Part shown: positions 1 to 9,125 of the stretch, in pieces
Numbering within the stretch: position 1 is the stretch's first letter
Layout of the letters: each line of letters begins with the position of its first letter
NCBI GenBank assembly: GCA_902506565.1
Contig: LR732703.1
Span: 1,384,525 to 1,448,524, forward strand
Reading direction: 5' to 3'
Source of the DNA: Burkholderiales bacterium 8X
GTDB lineage: Bacteria; Pseudomonadota; Gammaproteobacteria; Burkholderiales; Burkholderiaceae_C
Length of the DNA: 64,000 nucleotides
The notes under the pieces: model-generated
Database searches by the model: none
Seen by the model: the letters and a program-made list of their open reading frames with translations, nothing else
What the model was told of the DNA's origin: nothing
Translations under genes and position numbers: made by a program

Positions 1-1
1 G

Positions 2-343
2 CCGCCGCACAACTTCGATGCGCTGCCGGTGGTTCATGGCCGCGATCCGCTGTGGGAGCCTCGGCGCGAGCCTTCGTTCGTGAGCGGCCTGGCGACGGAT
101 GTGCGCGCCGTGCTGCTGACATCCGCGATGGACGCCAGGCCCGAGAGCCGGGACCACTTCCCGACGCCGACACCGTGGCCTTTCTTCTCGGCGCTCGCGA
201 CCGCGGTCCTCTTCGTCGCCTCGGTGTTCACACCCTGGGCGGTGGTGTGGGGATCGATTCCGGTGGCGATCGCCATGATCGCGTGGTTCTGGCCGCGGCG
301 GGCCGAGGCCGAGCGCGGCTCGAAGCTGGAGCGTTCGCCATGA
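2..343 (+). CDS. ctaD: Cytochrome c oxidase subunit I, C-terminal part (5' end outside window)
   Basis: Only the last 113 residues are present. The fragment begins with a PPHNFD stretch followed by GRDPLWE, which is typical of the region just after the last catalytic-core helices of heme-copper oxidase subunit I. Two further hydrophobic segments follow (WPFFSALATAVLFVASVF and VVWGSIPVAIAMIAWFW) and a basic tail. The catalytic residues lie upstream and cannot be checked. The stop overlaps the ATG of the subunit III gene (ATGA), so the two are translationally coupled. The protein would sit in the inner membrane and reduce oxygen. The identification relies on the short motif plus the two downstream genes. 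Confidence 0.75.
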   Translation, partial: PPHNFDALPVVHGRDPLWEPRREPSFVSGLATDVRAVLLTSAMDARPESRDHFPTPTPWPFFSALATAVLFVASVFTPWAVVWGSIPVAIAMIAWFWPRRAEAERGSKLERSP

Positions 344-1053
344 AGCTCGAAGCACTCGACCGGCGATCGGCATCGGGCGCACCGGCGGATGCCCCGGCTA
401 CGCCGGATACGCCGGGTGCGCCGAATACGCCGAATACGCCGGATGGACCGAGCACCCCCGCCCACGACACCCTCGACGTTCGCGAACTGCCCACATTCGC
501 CTTCGGCACCGGCAGCTTGATGTGGTGGAGCACCGGCGGCCTGATGCTCATCGAAGGCACGGTGTTCGGCATCTGCGTGCTCATGTATTTCTACCTTCGA
601 TCGATGGCCGCGACCTGGCCGATCGATGCGCCGCCGCCGGGCCTGCTGTGGGGTTCGATCAACACCGCGGTCCTGCTTGCGAGCCTCTGGCCGAACCAGC
701 TCGCCAAGGCGGCGGCCGAGCGCTGCGATCGGCGCCGCGCGCGTTTCTGGCTCGTGGTGTGCCTGCTGTTCGCGCTGGTGTTCCTGGGCGTACGGGCGCT
801 GGAGTTCACGACGCTCGATGTGGATTGGCGCTCGAACGCCTACGGCTCGGTGGTGTGGCTGCTGCTCGGGCTGCACACCGCGCACCTGATCACCGACACC
901 ATCGACACCGCGGTGCTGGCGACGTTGTTCTATACCGGACCGCTGGAGGGCAAGCGCTTCGTCGATGTCAGCGAGAACGCGCTGTATTGGTATTTCGTGG
1001 TGCTGAGCTGGCTGCCGATCTACGGAGTGATCTATGGAGCGCCGCGTCTCTAG
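340..1053 (+). CDS. Cytochrome c oxidase subunit III family protein
   Basis: A 237-residue polytopic membrane protein of the COX3 family. The first ~45 residues are a Pro/Thr/Asn-rich, poorly conserved extension built from short GCCGAATAC-like DNA repeats. Five hydrophobic segments follow, including LMLIEGTVFGICVLMYFYL and WLLLGLHTAHLITDTIDT; the latter carries the GLH-type motif common in subunit III. The C-terminus (ENALYWYFVVLSWLPIYGVIY) matches the end of the family, where this helix packs on subunit I. The start is set by the ATGA overlap with subunit I. The last 20 bases overlap the cytochrome c gene. Subunit III stabilises the oxidase and has no redox centre. Confidence 0.85.
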   Translation: MKLEALDRRSASGAPADAPATPDTPGAPNTPNTPDGPSTPAHDTLDVRELPTFAFGTGSLMWWSTGGLMLIEGTVFGICVLMYFYLRSMAATWPIDAPPPGLLWGSINTAVLLASLWPNQLAKAAAERCDRRRARFWLVVCLLFALVFLGVRALEFTTLDVDWRSNAYGSVVWLLLGLHTAHLITDTIDTAVLATLFYTGPLEGKRFVDVSENALYWYFVVLSWLPIYGVIYGAPRL

Positions 1054-2416
1054 TGCTGCGCCGCGGCTGCTGGCGGCTTCGGTCCTTGCGATGGTCCTGG
1101 CCGTGCAGGGTTGCGACGGCCATCGCGATGGCAGCAGCAATACGGGCACCGCGAGCGCCGATGCGGCGAGCCCCGGGGCAGCAGCGACGCCGACGCTCGC
1201 AACCGGCGCGCCACGTGCGCTCGCCTCCGCCGATCGCGGCGAGTACCTGTCGCGCGCCGCCAACTGCATCGGCTGCCACACGCCGGCGGGCGGCGCGCCG
1301 TTCAGCGGGGGCCTGGCGGTCAACTCGCCCTTCGGCAAGATCTACAGCACCAACATCACACCCGATCCCTGGTTCGGCATCGGGCGCTACAGCTACGACG
1401 ACTTCGCACGCGTGCTGCGCGAAGGCAGGGTGCCGGGCGGAAGGCATCTGTATCCCGCGATGCCCTACACCGCCTACACCCATCTGCAGGAAGAGGATGT
1501 GCGCTCGCTCTACGACTTCCTGATGCAGCGGGTGGCGCCGGTGCGAACGCCTTCGCCGCCGACCCGCCTGCCGTTTCCGTTCAACCAGCGCTGGGTGCTC
1601 GGCGCCTGGCAGGCGATGTTCCTCGATCGCGGCCCGCAGCCCGCGCGTGCGGATCGAAGCGCCGAATGGAACCGGGGCGCCTACCTGGTCCAGGCGGTCG
1701 GCCATTGCGGCGCCTGCCACACGCCCCGGGGCCCGGCCTACCAGGAGAAGGGCGGCGACCCGTCCTCGCCGCACTTCCTGACCGGCGAAGTCAACGACCG
1801 CTGGTATGCGCCCAACCTGACCGGCGCCATGGGCGACGGACTCGGCCGATGGAAGGCCGAGGAGATCGCGTCGTTCCTCAAGACCGGCCACGGGGCGCGC
1901 GAGATCGCGTACGGCAGCATGGCCGGAACGGTGGTGGACAGCTTGCAGCACCTGCGCGAAGACGACCTTCGCGCGATGGCCGTCTACCTCAAGGCGCTGC
2001 CGGCACGGAAGTCGTCGGCAAGCTATGCGCCGGAAGGCGTGCCGGCGCGTTCGCCGGCAAAGGGCGACCTGACCGTCGACAGCGAATCGGTCGGTGCGGT
2101 GGTCTATCGGTCGTTCTGCGTGCAATGCCACCAGCCGGACGGAGGCGGCGTCCCGGAACTGTTCCCACGCCTGGCGGGCAGCTCGTCCGTGCTGGGCGCA
2201 AAGCCGGATTCGCTGATCCGCCTGGTGCTGGAGGGCGGCGACAGCGCGGAGACCCTGACCGGCCCGCCGCGGCGGCACATGCCCGGCTTCGCGGCGCAGC
2301 TCACCGATCCGGAAGTTGCCCAGGTCCTCACGCACGTGCGCAGCAGCTGGGGTAACGATGCGCGGCCGGTCACCGGTTCGCAGGTCGCGAAGGTGCGCCG
2401 GCAATCGGGGAAATGA
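1034..2416 (+). CDS. Tri-heme cytochrome c, membrane-anchored
   Basis: 460 residues with three CxxCH heme-attachment motifs: CIGCH (78-82), CGACH (225-229) and CVQCH (362-366). The N-terminal hydrophobic segment (about 11-26) ends in VQGC, a plausible lipobox, so the protein is probably a lipoprotein or an anchored periplasmic cytochrome. A Met in RRHMPG follows the third heme and could be its axial ligand. The architecture resembles the cytochrome c subunits of alcohol and gluconate dehydrogenases. Its position in the oxidase operon, overlapping subunit III by 20 bp, suggests it delivers electrons to this oxidase, possibly from a periplasmic dehydrogenase. That partnership is inferred. Confidence 0.85.
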   Translation: MERRVSSAAPRLLAASVLAMVLAVQGCDGHRDGSSNTGTASADAASPGAAATPTLATGAPRALASADRGEYLSRAANCIGCHTPAGGAPFSGGLAVNSPFGKIYSTNITPDPWFGIGRYSYDDFARVLREGRVPGGRHLYPAMPYTAYTHLQEEDVRSLYDFLMQRVAPVRTPSPPTRLPFPFNQRWVLGAWQAMFLDRGPQPARADRSAEWNRGAYLVQAVGHCGACHTPRGPAYQEKGGDPSSPHFLTGEVNDRWYAPNLTGAMGDGLGRWKAEEIASFLKTGHGAREIAYGSMAGTVVDSLQHLREDDLRAMAVYLKALPARKSSASYAPEGVPARSPAKGDLTVDSESVGAVVYRSFCVQCHQPDGGGVPELFPRLAGSSSVLGAKPDSLIRLVLEGGDSAETLTGPPRRHMPGFAAQLTDPEVAQVLTHVRSSWGNDARPVTGSQVAKVRRQSGK

Positions 2417-2437
2417 TCGGGCAGGTGTTCGCGTCGC

Positions 2438-2740
2438 TCAGCGGGTGCCGCCGGGCGGGCTCGCAGCCGATGCGGGGCCGGCGGGTGCCGGTCCGAGTCG
2501 TTCGTCGATGAGCGCGCGGGCGCGGTCCGCCAGGGTCGCCATGGCTTCGCCGGGATCCTGGCGCTGGTTGGTGATCGACAGATGGCAGCTGTAGCTGCCA
2601 TGGTCCTTCACCTCGGCGTGGGCGGAGACCACGCCTTCGCTGCTGCTGCTGACCAGCTCGACCAGCACGTGCCAGCCGCGGTGCTCGAAGCGCTGGCGGG
2701 TGCTCTGGCGACCCTCGTGGGGCATCGGCTCGGTCTCCAT
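2438..2740 (-). CDS. Hypothetical protein, 100 aa
   Basis: A small soluble protein with no signal peptide or membrane segment. The central part (HVLVELVSSSSEGVVSAHAE, then SYSCHLSI) reads as alternating beta strands, followed by a helix (GEAMATLADRARALIDERL) and a disordered Ala/Pro tail. Family not recognised. It starts 7 bp after the stop of the next small gene on the same strand (2748-2984), so the two are likely co-transcribed downstream of rpoN. It converges on the cytochrome c gene with only about 20 bp between the stops. Confidence 0.6.
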   Translation of the reverse strand: METEPMPHEGRQSTRQRFEHRGWHVLVELVSSSSEGVVSAHAEVKDHGSYSCHLSITNQRQDPGEAMATLADRARALIDERLGPAPAGPASAASPPGGTR

Positions 2741-2747
2741 CGCGGCC

Positions 2748-2984
2748 TCAACCGAGCGGCCGGGAAGCTTCTCCGGCGAAGGGAATCGTCCCGTTGGCGG
2801 CGAGCGGCACGTTGCCGACCCGCTCCGCCAATGCCGAGAGCTGCGTCGTGATGACCGCCAGGCGTTCGTTCACGAGGCAACTCTGGAGCCACAGCGCTTC
2901 CAGGATGGCGCGGGTCGAATCGTCCGCCGCCGCGTCCACCAGGCCCTGCATGCTGGTCAATCTTCCGCGGAAGTCGTGGGTCAT
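2748..2984 (-). CDS. Hypothetical protein, 78 aa
   Basis: A short, mostly helical protein beginning MTHDFRGRLTSMQGLVDAA. The ATG at 2984 is chosen because a strong GGAGGAGG ribosome site lies 8 bases upstream. A TTG at 3002 is an alternative start but has no such site. No domain recognised and no membrane segment. It lies between rpoN (64 bp away) and another small gene, all on the minus strand. A role linked to rpoN is possible from position only. Confidence 0.6.
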   Translation of the reverse strand: MTHDFRGRLTSMQGLVDAAADDSTRAILEALWLQSCLVNERLAVITTQLSALAERVGNVPLAANGTIPFAGEASRPLG

Positions 2985-3062
2985 GGTTCGGTCCTCCTCC
3001 AAGGTTCAAACAAGATTTGCCTGCCGTGCAGAGCCTCCGGGCCCGGGTCCGCGCGGCATGGC

Positions 3063-4451
3063 TCAGGCATGTCGGCGCTGCTCCACAGCCGGCACCCGCA
3101 GCGCCTGCCGGTACTTGGTGACGGTCCGACGCGCGATCCGAAAGCCCTGCTGCGCGAGCTGGCGCGCCAGCTCTGCGTCGCTCAACGGGTCGTCGCGCGA
3201 TTCCGCGGCGATCAGCTCGCCGATCAGCGCCTTGATCGCTGCCGGCGAGGTGGCGCTCTTGCCGTTGTGCTCCATGCCGCGCGAGAAGAAGTAGCGCAGC
3301 TCGAAGACGCCCAGTGGTGTCGCCATGTACTTGTCGTGCACCGCGCGCGACACGGTCGACGCGTGGACGCCGACTTCGTCCGCGACCTCCTGCAGCCCGA
3401 GCGGCTTCATCGCGAGCGGTCCGTATTCGAGGAACATCTTCTGACGCGCGACGATCGCGCGCGCCACGCCGTGGATGGTCGAGACGCGCTGGGCCAGGTT
3501 CTGCACGGTCCAGCGCGCTCGTTCGAGGCAGCCGTTCATCTCGGCATGCTCCCGATTGCGATGCTTCTCGAACATCTGGGCATAGACCCGGTTGAGCTGC
3601 ACCCGCGGCATGGCGGCATCGTTGAGCACGGTGGTCCACTGGCCGCGAACCTTGCGCACGATCACGTCGGGCGTGACCACCCGGGCACCGCCTTCGCCGA
3701 ATTGCCAGCCCGGCCGTGCATTCAGGCGGCAGATGCGCTCCACCACCGCACGCAGCACGTTGGCCGGCTGGCCGAGCGCTGCCGCGAGGCGAGGGATGTT
3801 GTGGGCTGCCAGCAGGTCGAGGTGGGACTCGACGATTTCGCGGGCGATCGCCCGCTGATCGGGATCTTCGATGTCGGGCAGTTGGAGCTGCAGGCATTCC
3901 TGAACGCTGCGCGCAGCCACGCCGCAGGGGTCGAGCGACTGGACCCTGCGCAGCGCGGTCCGCCAGGCTGCCGCGTAGGCGGTGCCTTGCTTGCCGCAGG
4001 CGGCGCCGATTTCATCGAGCGAAACACGCAGGTAACCGTCGTCATCGAGCGACTCGACCACGGCGGCGGCGAACATGCGTTCTTCTTCCGCGAGCCGCAG
4101 CACGCCCAGCTGTTGGTGAAGGTGGGCTTGCAAGGAGGGCGTGAGCGGAATGCCCTGCAGCGCATCGGCGCTTTCGTCATGGTTCAGGCCGCGGGCGCTG
4201 ATGCTTCCGAGGGACGCAGCCCGCTCCATGGCAGAAGCATTGATCCACGCCGAGGCATCGCCGTCGAGCTCTGCCGTGGACTCGGGGGGCGATGCGTCAT
4301 CGATTTCGAGGAATGGGTTCGACTCTGCCGCCTGATGCAGTTCGCGCGCATAGTCGAGCGACGACATCTGCAGCAGCCGCACGGCGTGTTGCAGCCGCGG
4401 CGAAAAGGTCGCGCTCTGGATGGCGCGAGCCTGTAGTCCGATGGCAGTCAT
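3063..4451 (-). CDS. rpoN: RNA polymerase sigma-54 factor
   Basis: 462 residues, close to the usual length for RpoN. The N-terminal region I has the glutamine/leucine pattern (LQHAVRLLQMSSLDY, then ESNPFLEI) that contacts activators. The core-binding and helix-turn-helix regions follow. The C-terminus carries the RpoN box ARRTVTKYR (about 440-448), which reads the -24 promoter element. It directs core RNA polymerase to -24/-12 promoters that need an ATP-driven activator, and an NtrC-type activator is encoded divergently just upstream. A ribosome site GGAGAAGG precedes the ATG. A CRP-like palindrome lies 17 bp upstream of the start. Such bacteria often carry two rpoN genes, and this could be either. 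Confidence 0.93.
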   Translation of the reverse strand: MTAIGLQARAIQSATFSPRLQHAVRLLQMSSLDYARELHQAAESNPFLEIDDASPPESTAELDGDASAWINASAMERAASLGSISARGLNHDESADALQGIPLTPSLQAHLHQQLGVLRLAEEERMFAAAVVESLDDDGYLRVSLDEIGAACGKQGTAYAAAWRTALRRVQSLDPCGVAARSVQECLQLQLPDIEDPDQRAIAREIVESHLDLLAAHNIPRLAAALGQPANVLRAVVERICRLNARPGWQFGEGGARVVTPDVIVRKVRGQWTTVLNDAAMPRVQLNRVYAQMFEKHRNREHAEMNGCLERARWTVQNLAQRVSTIHGVARAIVARQKMFLEYGPLAMKPLGLQEVADEVGVHASTVSRAVHDKYMATPLGVFELRYFFSRGMEHNGKSATSPAAIKALIGELIAAESRDDPLSDAELARQLAQQGFRIARRTVTKYRQALRVPAVEQRRHA

Positions 4452-4467
4452 CCTTCTCCTCGATCTT

Positions 4468-4483
4468 TGTGAACAATGTCACA
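4468..4483. promoter_or_regulatory. Candidate CRP/FNR-family operator upstream of rpoN
   Basis: The sequence reads TGTGA, six bases, TCACA: exactly the two-fold symmetric CRP consensus arrangement. It lies 17-32 bases upstream of the rpoN ATG in the 229-bp region shared with the divergent HisKA gene. Being so near the start codon it would overlap the promoter or the leader and could repress rpoN. The regulator is not known. Confidence 0.45.
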
Positions 4484-4680
4484 GCGCAAACTGCATGCCA
4501 AGAAAAACCCGTGCAGCGTTTAGAACTTTCGTTTTCAGAGTCATTGCGGAGAATCGGTATTTCCTGCGGGCAACCGGCATGCCTTGCGGCAAGTTTTGCG
4601 AAAGGCCCAGCAACAGAAATAGCGTGCGTTTTGCCGCACACTTGCGGCGACGAAAAGACAAAGTTGTCCGCCTTTTTTTG

Positions 4681-4956
4681 ATGAACGAATCGAACTCTCC
4701 CTGGACGCCTTTCGCCGAACATGCGCAGCGCGCACGGCAAATCGACCACGACCTGCGCACGCCGCTCGGGACCATCGCATCCGCGTTGGCGCTGATGGAG
4801 GCTGCACCCGACGACACGGTCCTGAGAGCAGAGGCCCTGCAGGTGATCGCCCGCCAGGTCGGACGGATCACGGGGGTGGCCGAGCAGCTGCGCCGCCATG
4901 TCGACCAACTCGAAAATGCCTGCCAGTTGGAGCCTCGGGAAGCATCTGCAAACTGA
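4681..4956 (+). CDS. HisKA-only protein (dimerisation/phosphoacceptor domain without kinase domain)
   Basis: 91 residues. The segment QIDHDLRTPLGTIASALALM is an H-box of the histidine-kinase HisKA domain, with the phosphoacceptor His at position 23. The rest completes a two-helix hairpin (VIARQVGRITGVAEQLRRHV). No N-, G- or F-box ATPase motif follows before the stop, so it cannot phosphorylate itself. It could be a phosphotransfer or dimerisation partner, or a remnant of a larger kinase. It is followed 102 bp later by a sigma-54 response regulator on the same strand and is divergent from rpoN. The ATG at 4681 is preceded by a T-rich stretch without a clear ribosome site, so the start is moderately certain. 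Confidence 0.65.
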   Translation: MNESNSPWTPFAEHAQRARQIDHDLRTPLGTIASALALMEAAPDDTVLRAEALQVIARQVGRITGVAEQLRRHVDQLENACQLEPREASAN

Positions 4957-5058
4957 ACGGTGGGCGCGGGCGGTTACCGCGGCCGACTTCGGGCGCAAAG
5001 TGCCCACGGCTTCGCGAGCCAAAATAACGATGCATCAATTCATGAAGGAAATACGAGG

Positions 5059-6519
<1,461 letters not shown>

Positions 6520-6602
6520 CCGGCTGCCCTTGCCCGGTCGACCGCTTCGAAGATGCGGGCACACGGTTTGCCCGAGCGGACTGAAGCGCGACAAGGACGG
6601 CA

Positions 6603-6956
6603 ATGACTCTTTCCCACCGGTATCAGGCAGCCAGCTCGCTGAGCCCGAATGCGGCGCGGCTGGCGGTTCGGATGCTCGACGGCGCGCCGGGCATTCCGTT
6701 CGACTGGCGGTTCGCGCTCAGCATCGTCCTGAACGAACGGGCAGCGTCGGCCGGTGAGCTGAGCTCATCCGACTTCATGACGCTCACGCAGGATCGACAG
6801 CGTCCGGAGCAGCAGTCGGCCTTGGTCAAGAGTCTCGAGCAAGCGGAAGCGCAAGCCTTCATGCGCGATGTGCGCGAGGCGTTGGCACGCAGGGCGCCTC
6901 GCTCGGGCCTGCTGCCGAACCGCACCGACGCCGGACCGGCGACCGACCGCCGCTAG
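6603..6956 (+). CDS. Hypothetical protein, 117 aa
   Basis: No recognised family. It is a soluble, mainly helical protein with a central hydrophobic stretch (GIPFDWRFALSIVLNERAA) and an Arg-rich tail. The ATG is preceded by AAGGA at good spacing, which supports expression. It begins 83 bp after the response regulator on the same strand, so it may be read from the same transcript. It converges on the zinc-ribbon gene at 7004-8350. Confidence 0.55.
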   Translation: MTLSHRYQAASSLSPNAARLAVRMLDGAPGIPFDWRFALSIVLNERAASAGELSSSDFMTLTQDRQRPEQQSALVKSLEQAEAQAFMRDVREALARRAPRSGLLPNRTDAGPATDRR

Positions 6957-7003
6957 GCGCCAAGGGGCAATCTGAGCGCTGCGCGCTTGCGGGCCCGTTC
7001 GAC

Positions 7004-8350
7004 TCAGCCGCCGGTCGCCAGCTTTCTTCGCGCTTCGTCTCGTTCCTGGGCTTGCTGCCGGGCCGACTCGCAGCGCGGATGCCAGCGCAGTTCGGGCCGT
7101 TGGCATTGAACGTTCCGGCAATTGTTCATCGACAGGAAGTCGAGGTCCGCACAGGCGCCAAGCGGGTCGGACGCGGCTGAGTTGCCGGCAACCCGGGAGC
7201 GGCTTCGACTGCCGCCGGCTGCGCCGTCATCGTATTGCGGCCCAGGCCCGGCCGCGATCGGCGGGCCACCGTCGGATGAGGACATGCCCGATGTTCGAGG
7301 GCTGCGGGTCTCTTCATAGAGTGGCCCGGGACCCGGCGCCACCGGTGGTCCCGGGTCGCGGATGTCGGTCCCTGCCGGCAGGGCGCGGCTTGAGGAGCGC
7401 GTGGTGTCGTAGACCGGACCTGGGCCCGGCGCGATCGGCGGTCCCAGGTCGCGGGCCGAAGACGCTTCGAAGCGTGGCGTGCGCCAGGCCGGGCTCGCAT
7501 TGGTCGACGCGGCAGAGAGGTCGTCGAGCACGGCGTCTGCCGGTTGGGTGCCGATCGGCGCCCGGCGGCGTTGGCTGCGCGCGGATACCGTGCCCTCGGT
7601 CGAGGCTACGCTGGATCCGGCGGCCGCGGCGGCTCCGGCGGCCCCGGAGGGCGCGGCGGGTGCGGCAGGCGCGGCGGGCTTGGCCCGCTCGGCGATCTGC
7701 GACGCATCCTTCGACGGGTTGGCGCTCGATCCGGTGGCCGATCGTGCGGGCAGCAGCGCTTCGGTCGTCGTGCGGAGGGCATCGGCCGGACTTGTTCGAG
7801 AAGCCGTCGACGCGGCGTCCGCAGTCGCGTCCGAAGGACGCGTCGTGCTCGGCGGAGCAGCCACCGATGCCGTGCCCACCGCCTGGCTGGGCGGCGCAGT
7901 CACCGATGCCGAGCCCACCGCCTGACCCGTTGCCGTCGTGCCCGATGCATCGCCCGCCGCCTTTGCCGGCTCTGCAGCCCGATCGACCGCCGCGACCGCA
8001 GGCGCCGGTTGCACCGACGGCGGTGCCGCACTTCGCGTCACGTAGAAATACCAGCCGAGGAAGGCGATGCTGAGCGCCACCGTGAAACCGCCCAGCCGCA
8101 GCCAGAACGAGGCGCTCTCGGCGGGAAGAGGCGCGGTCGCGCTGCCGGCTTCGCGTGCCGCGCGTGGCTCCGAGCCCGGCGGACGAAAGCGCATCGCCTC
8201 CAGCGCCGACGGACCGGACGGGGCGAAGGCGGGCAGCCGACCCGCACAGCCGATGCAGAACATGGCGGAATCCCGGTTGCGGGTTCCGCACTGGTCGCAG
8301 ATCACGGGTAGCAAGACATCCTTCACTTCGCTTTCAGGTCGCATCGGCAC
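7004..8350 (-). CDS. Zinc-ribbon, single-pass membrane protein with disordered Ala/Pro/Ser region
   Basis: About 448 residues. Near the N-terminus is a zinc ribbon, CDQCGT...FCIGC, with four cysteines. A single membrane helix follows (FTVALSIAFLGWYFYV). The long outer region is Ala/Ser/Thr/Pro-rich and presumably disordered, with three repeats of a GPPIAPGPGPVYD-like motif. The C-terminus is a compact Cys-containing module (CADLDFLSMNNCRNVQCQ). A GTG at 8350 with GAGGA upstream is preferred; an ATG at 8344 and an earlier ATG at 8491 are alternatives. It has the same plan as the 10552-12339 gene, indicating paralogy. Function unknown; possibly envelope-associated. Confidence 0.7.
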   Translation of the reverse strand: MPMRPESEVKDVLLPVICDQCGTRNRDSAMFCIGCAGRLPAFAPSGPSALEAMRFRPPGSEPRAAREAGSATAPLPAESASFWLRLGGFTVALSIAFLGWYFYVTRSAAPPSVQPAPAVAAVDRAAEPAKAAGDASGTTATGQAVGSASVTAPPSQAVGTASVAAPPSTTRPSDATADAASTASRTSPADALRTTTEALLPARSATGSSANPSKDASQIAERAKPAAPAAPAAPSGAAGAAAAAGSSVASTEGTVSARSQRRRAPIGTQPADAVLDDLSAASTNASPAWRTPRFEASSARDLGPPIAPGPGPVYDTTRSSSRALPAGTDIRDPGPPVAPGPGPLYEETRSPRTSGMSSSDGGPPIAAGPGPQYDDGAAGGSRSRSRVAGNSAASDPLGACADLDFLSMNNCRNVQCQRPELRWHPRCESARQQAQERDEARRKLATGG

Positions 8351-8690
8351 GCAGAGATCCTCGAATCCTTGAACGGTGGCGTCGTCCCCGCTGCGATGCT
8401 CGCCCGGAGACCTCCACGAACCTTGATCCTCGCCGACCTTCGAGCCGCGGGTGTAATCAAACGTCAGCCGAAGCCCTTCGATTGTTTCCATCGTGTGAAC
8501 ACCGCGCTTCGTTCGCCTCGGGTTTTTACCTATCGATCAGGCGCAAACTTCGTTCAACAGATCAGGCGGTGTCTTCAAGCCGCCAGGTCTGGGTGAACAG
8601 GGCCCCGAGCGAGGTGGCTGTCTTGAAACAGGACGGCACCCACCCAAGACCGGTTCGAAATCATCCCAACCGTCAACAGAAGGAAACCAA

Positions 8691-9062
8691 ATGAAGACCT
8701 CGAAGATCATCGCCGCAGCCGCCCTCTCCATGCTCGCCGCCGTCGGCGCACAAGCTGAGACCTACGAAGGCGTCCACCCCCTCGTTTCGGCCAACGACCG
8801 TGCACAGGTATCGGCCCAGGCAGCACGCATCGGCAACCCCTACGCCGAAGCGATCTCGTCGCGAGTCGCCCCGGTGCTGAACGCATCGACCGATCGCAGC
8901 ACCGTTCGCAATGAAGCCTACGCCGCCGCACGCGCCGCGAACCCGTACGCCGAAGGCTACGGCCAGGGCGTGGTCGCCTTGCAGAACAGCCGGGTCGACC
9001 GTGCAGCGATCCGCGCCGAAGCGCGCGATGCCGCACGCGGCGTCAACCAACTCGCGCTGTAA
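8691..9062 (+). CDS. Small secreted protein with NPYAE repeats (DUF4148-like)
   Basis: 123 residues with a clear signal peptide (KIIAAAALSMLAAVGAQA). The mature part is made of repeated helical units, each holding an Arg and an NPYAE(A/G) motif at residues near 44 and 86. This resembles the small DUF4148-type periplasmic proteins frequent in Burkholderiales, whose role is unknown. An AAGGAAACC ribosome site precedes the ATG. A strong terminator follows 25 bases after the stop, so it is probably transcribed alone. Confidence 0.75.
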   Translation: MKTSKIIAAAALSMLAAVGAQAETYEGVHPLVSANDRAQVSAQAARIGNPYAEAISSRVAPVLNASTDRSTVRNEAYAAARAANPYAEGYGQGVVALQNSRVDRAAIRAEARDAARGVNQLAL

Positions 9063-9085
9063 TCCTCGGCACGCGTTCCCACCGG

Positions 9086-9114
9086 AGGGCCTTGCGAAAG
9101 CAAGGCCCTTTTTT
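9086..9114 (+). terminator. Rho-independent terminator
   Basis: A GGGCCTTGC / GCAAGGCCC stem with a GAAA tetraloop is followed by a run of six T. It ends the transcript of the small secreted protein gene just upstream. Confidence 0.9.
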
Positions 9115-9125
9115 CGTTGCGCGCT

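Noticed and set aside
4452-4680. Sigma-54 (-24/-12) promoter between rpoN and the HisKA gene
   Set aside because: Several GG and TTGC pairs occur but the spacing is 2 bases too short for a valid -24/-12 element.
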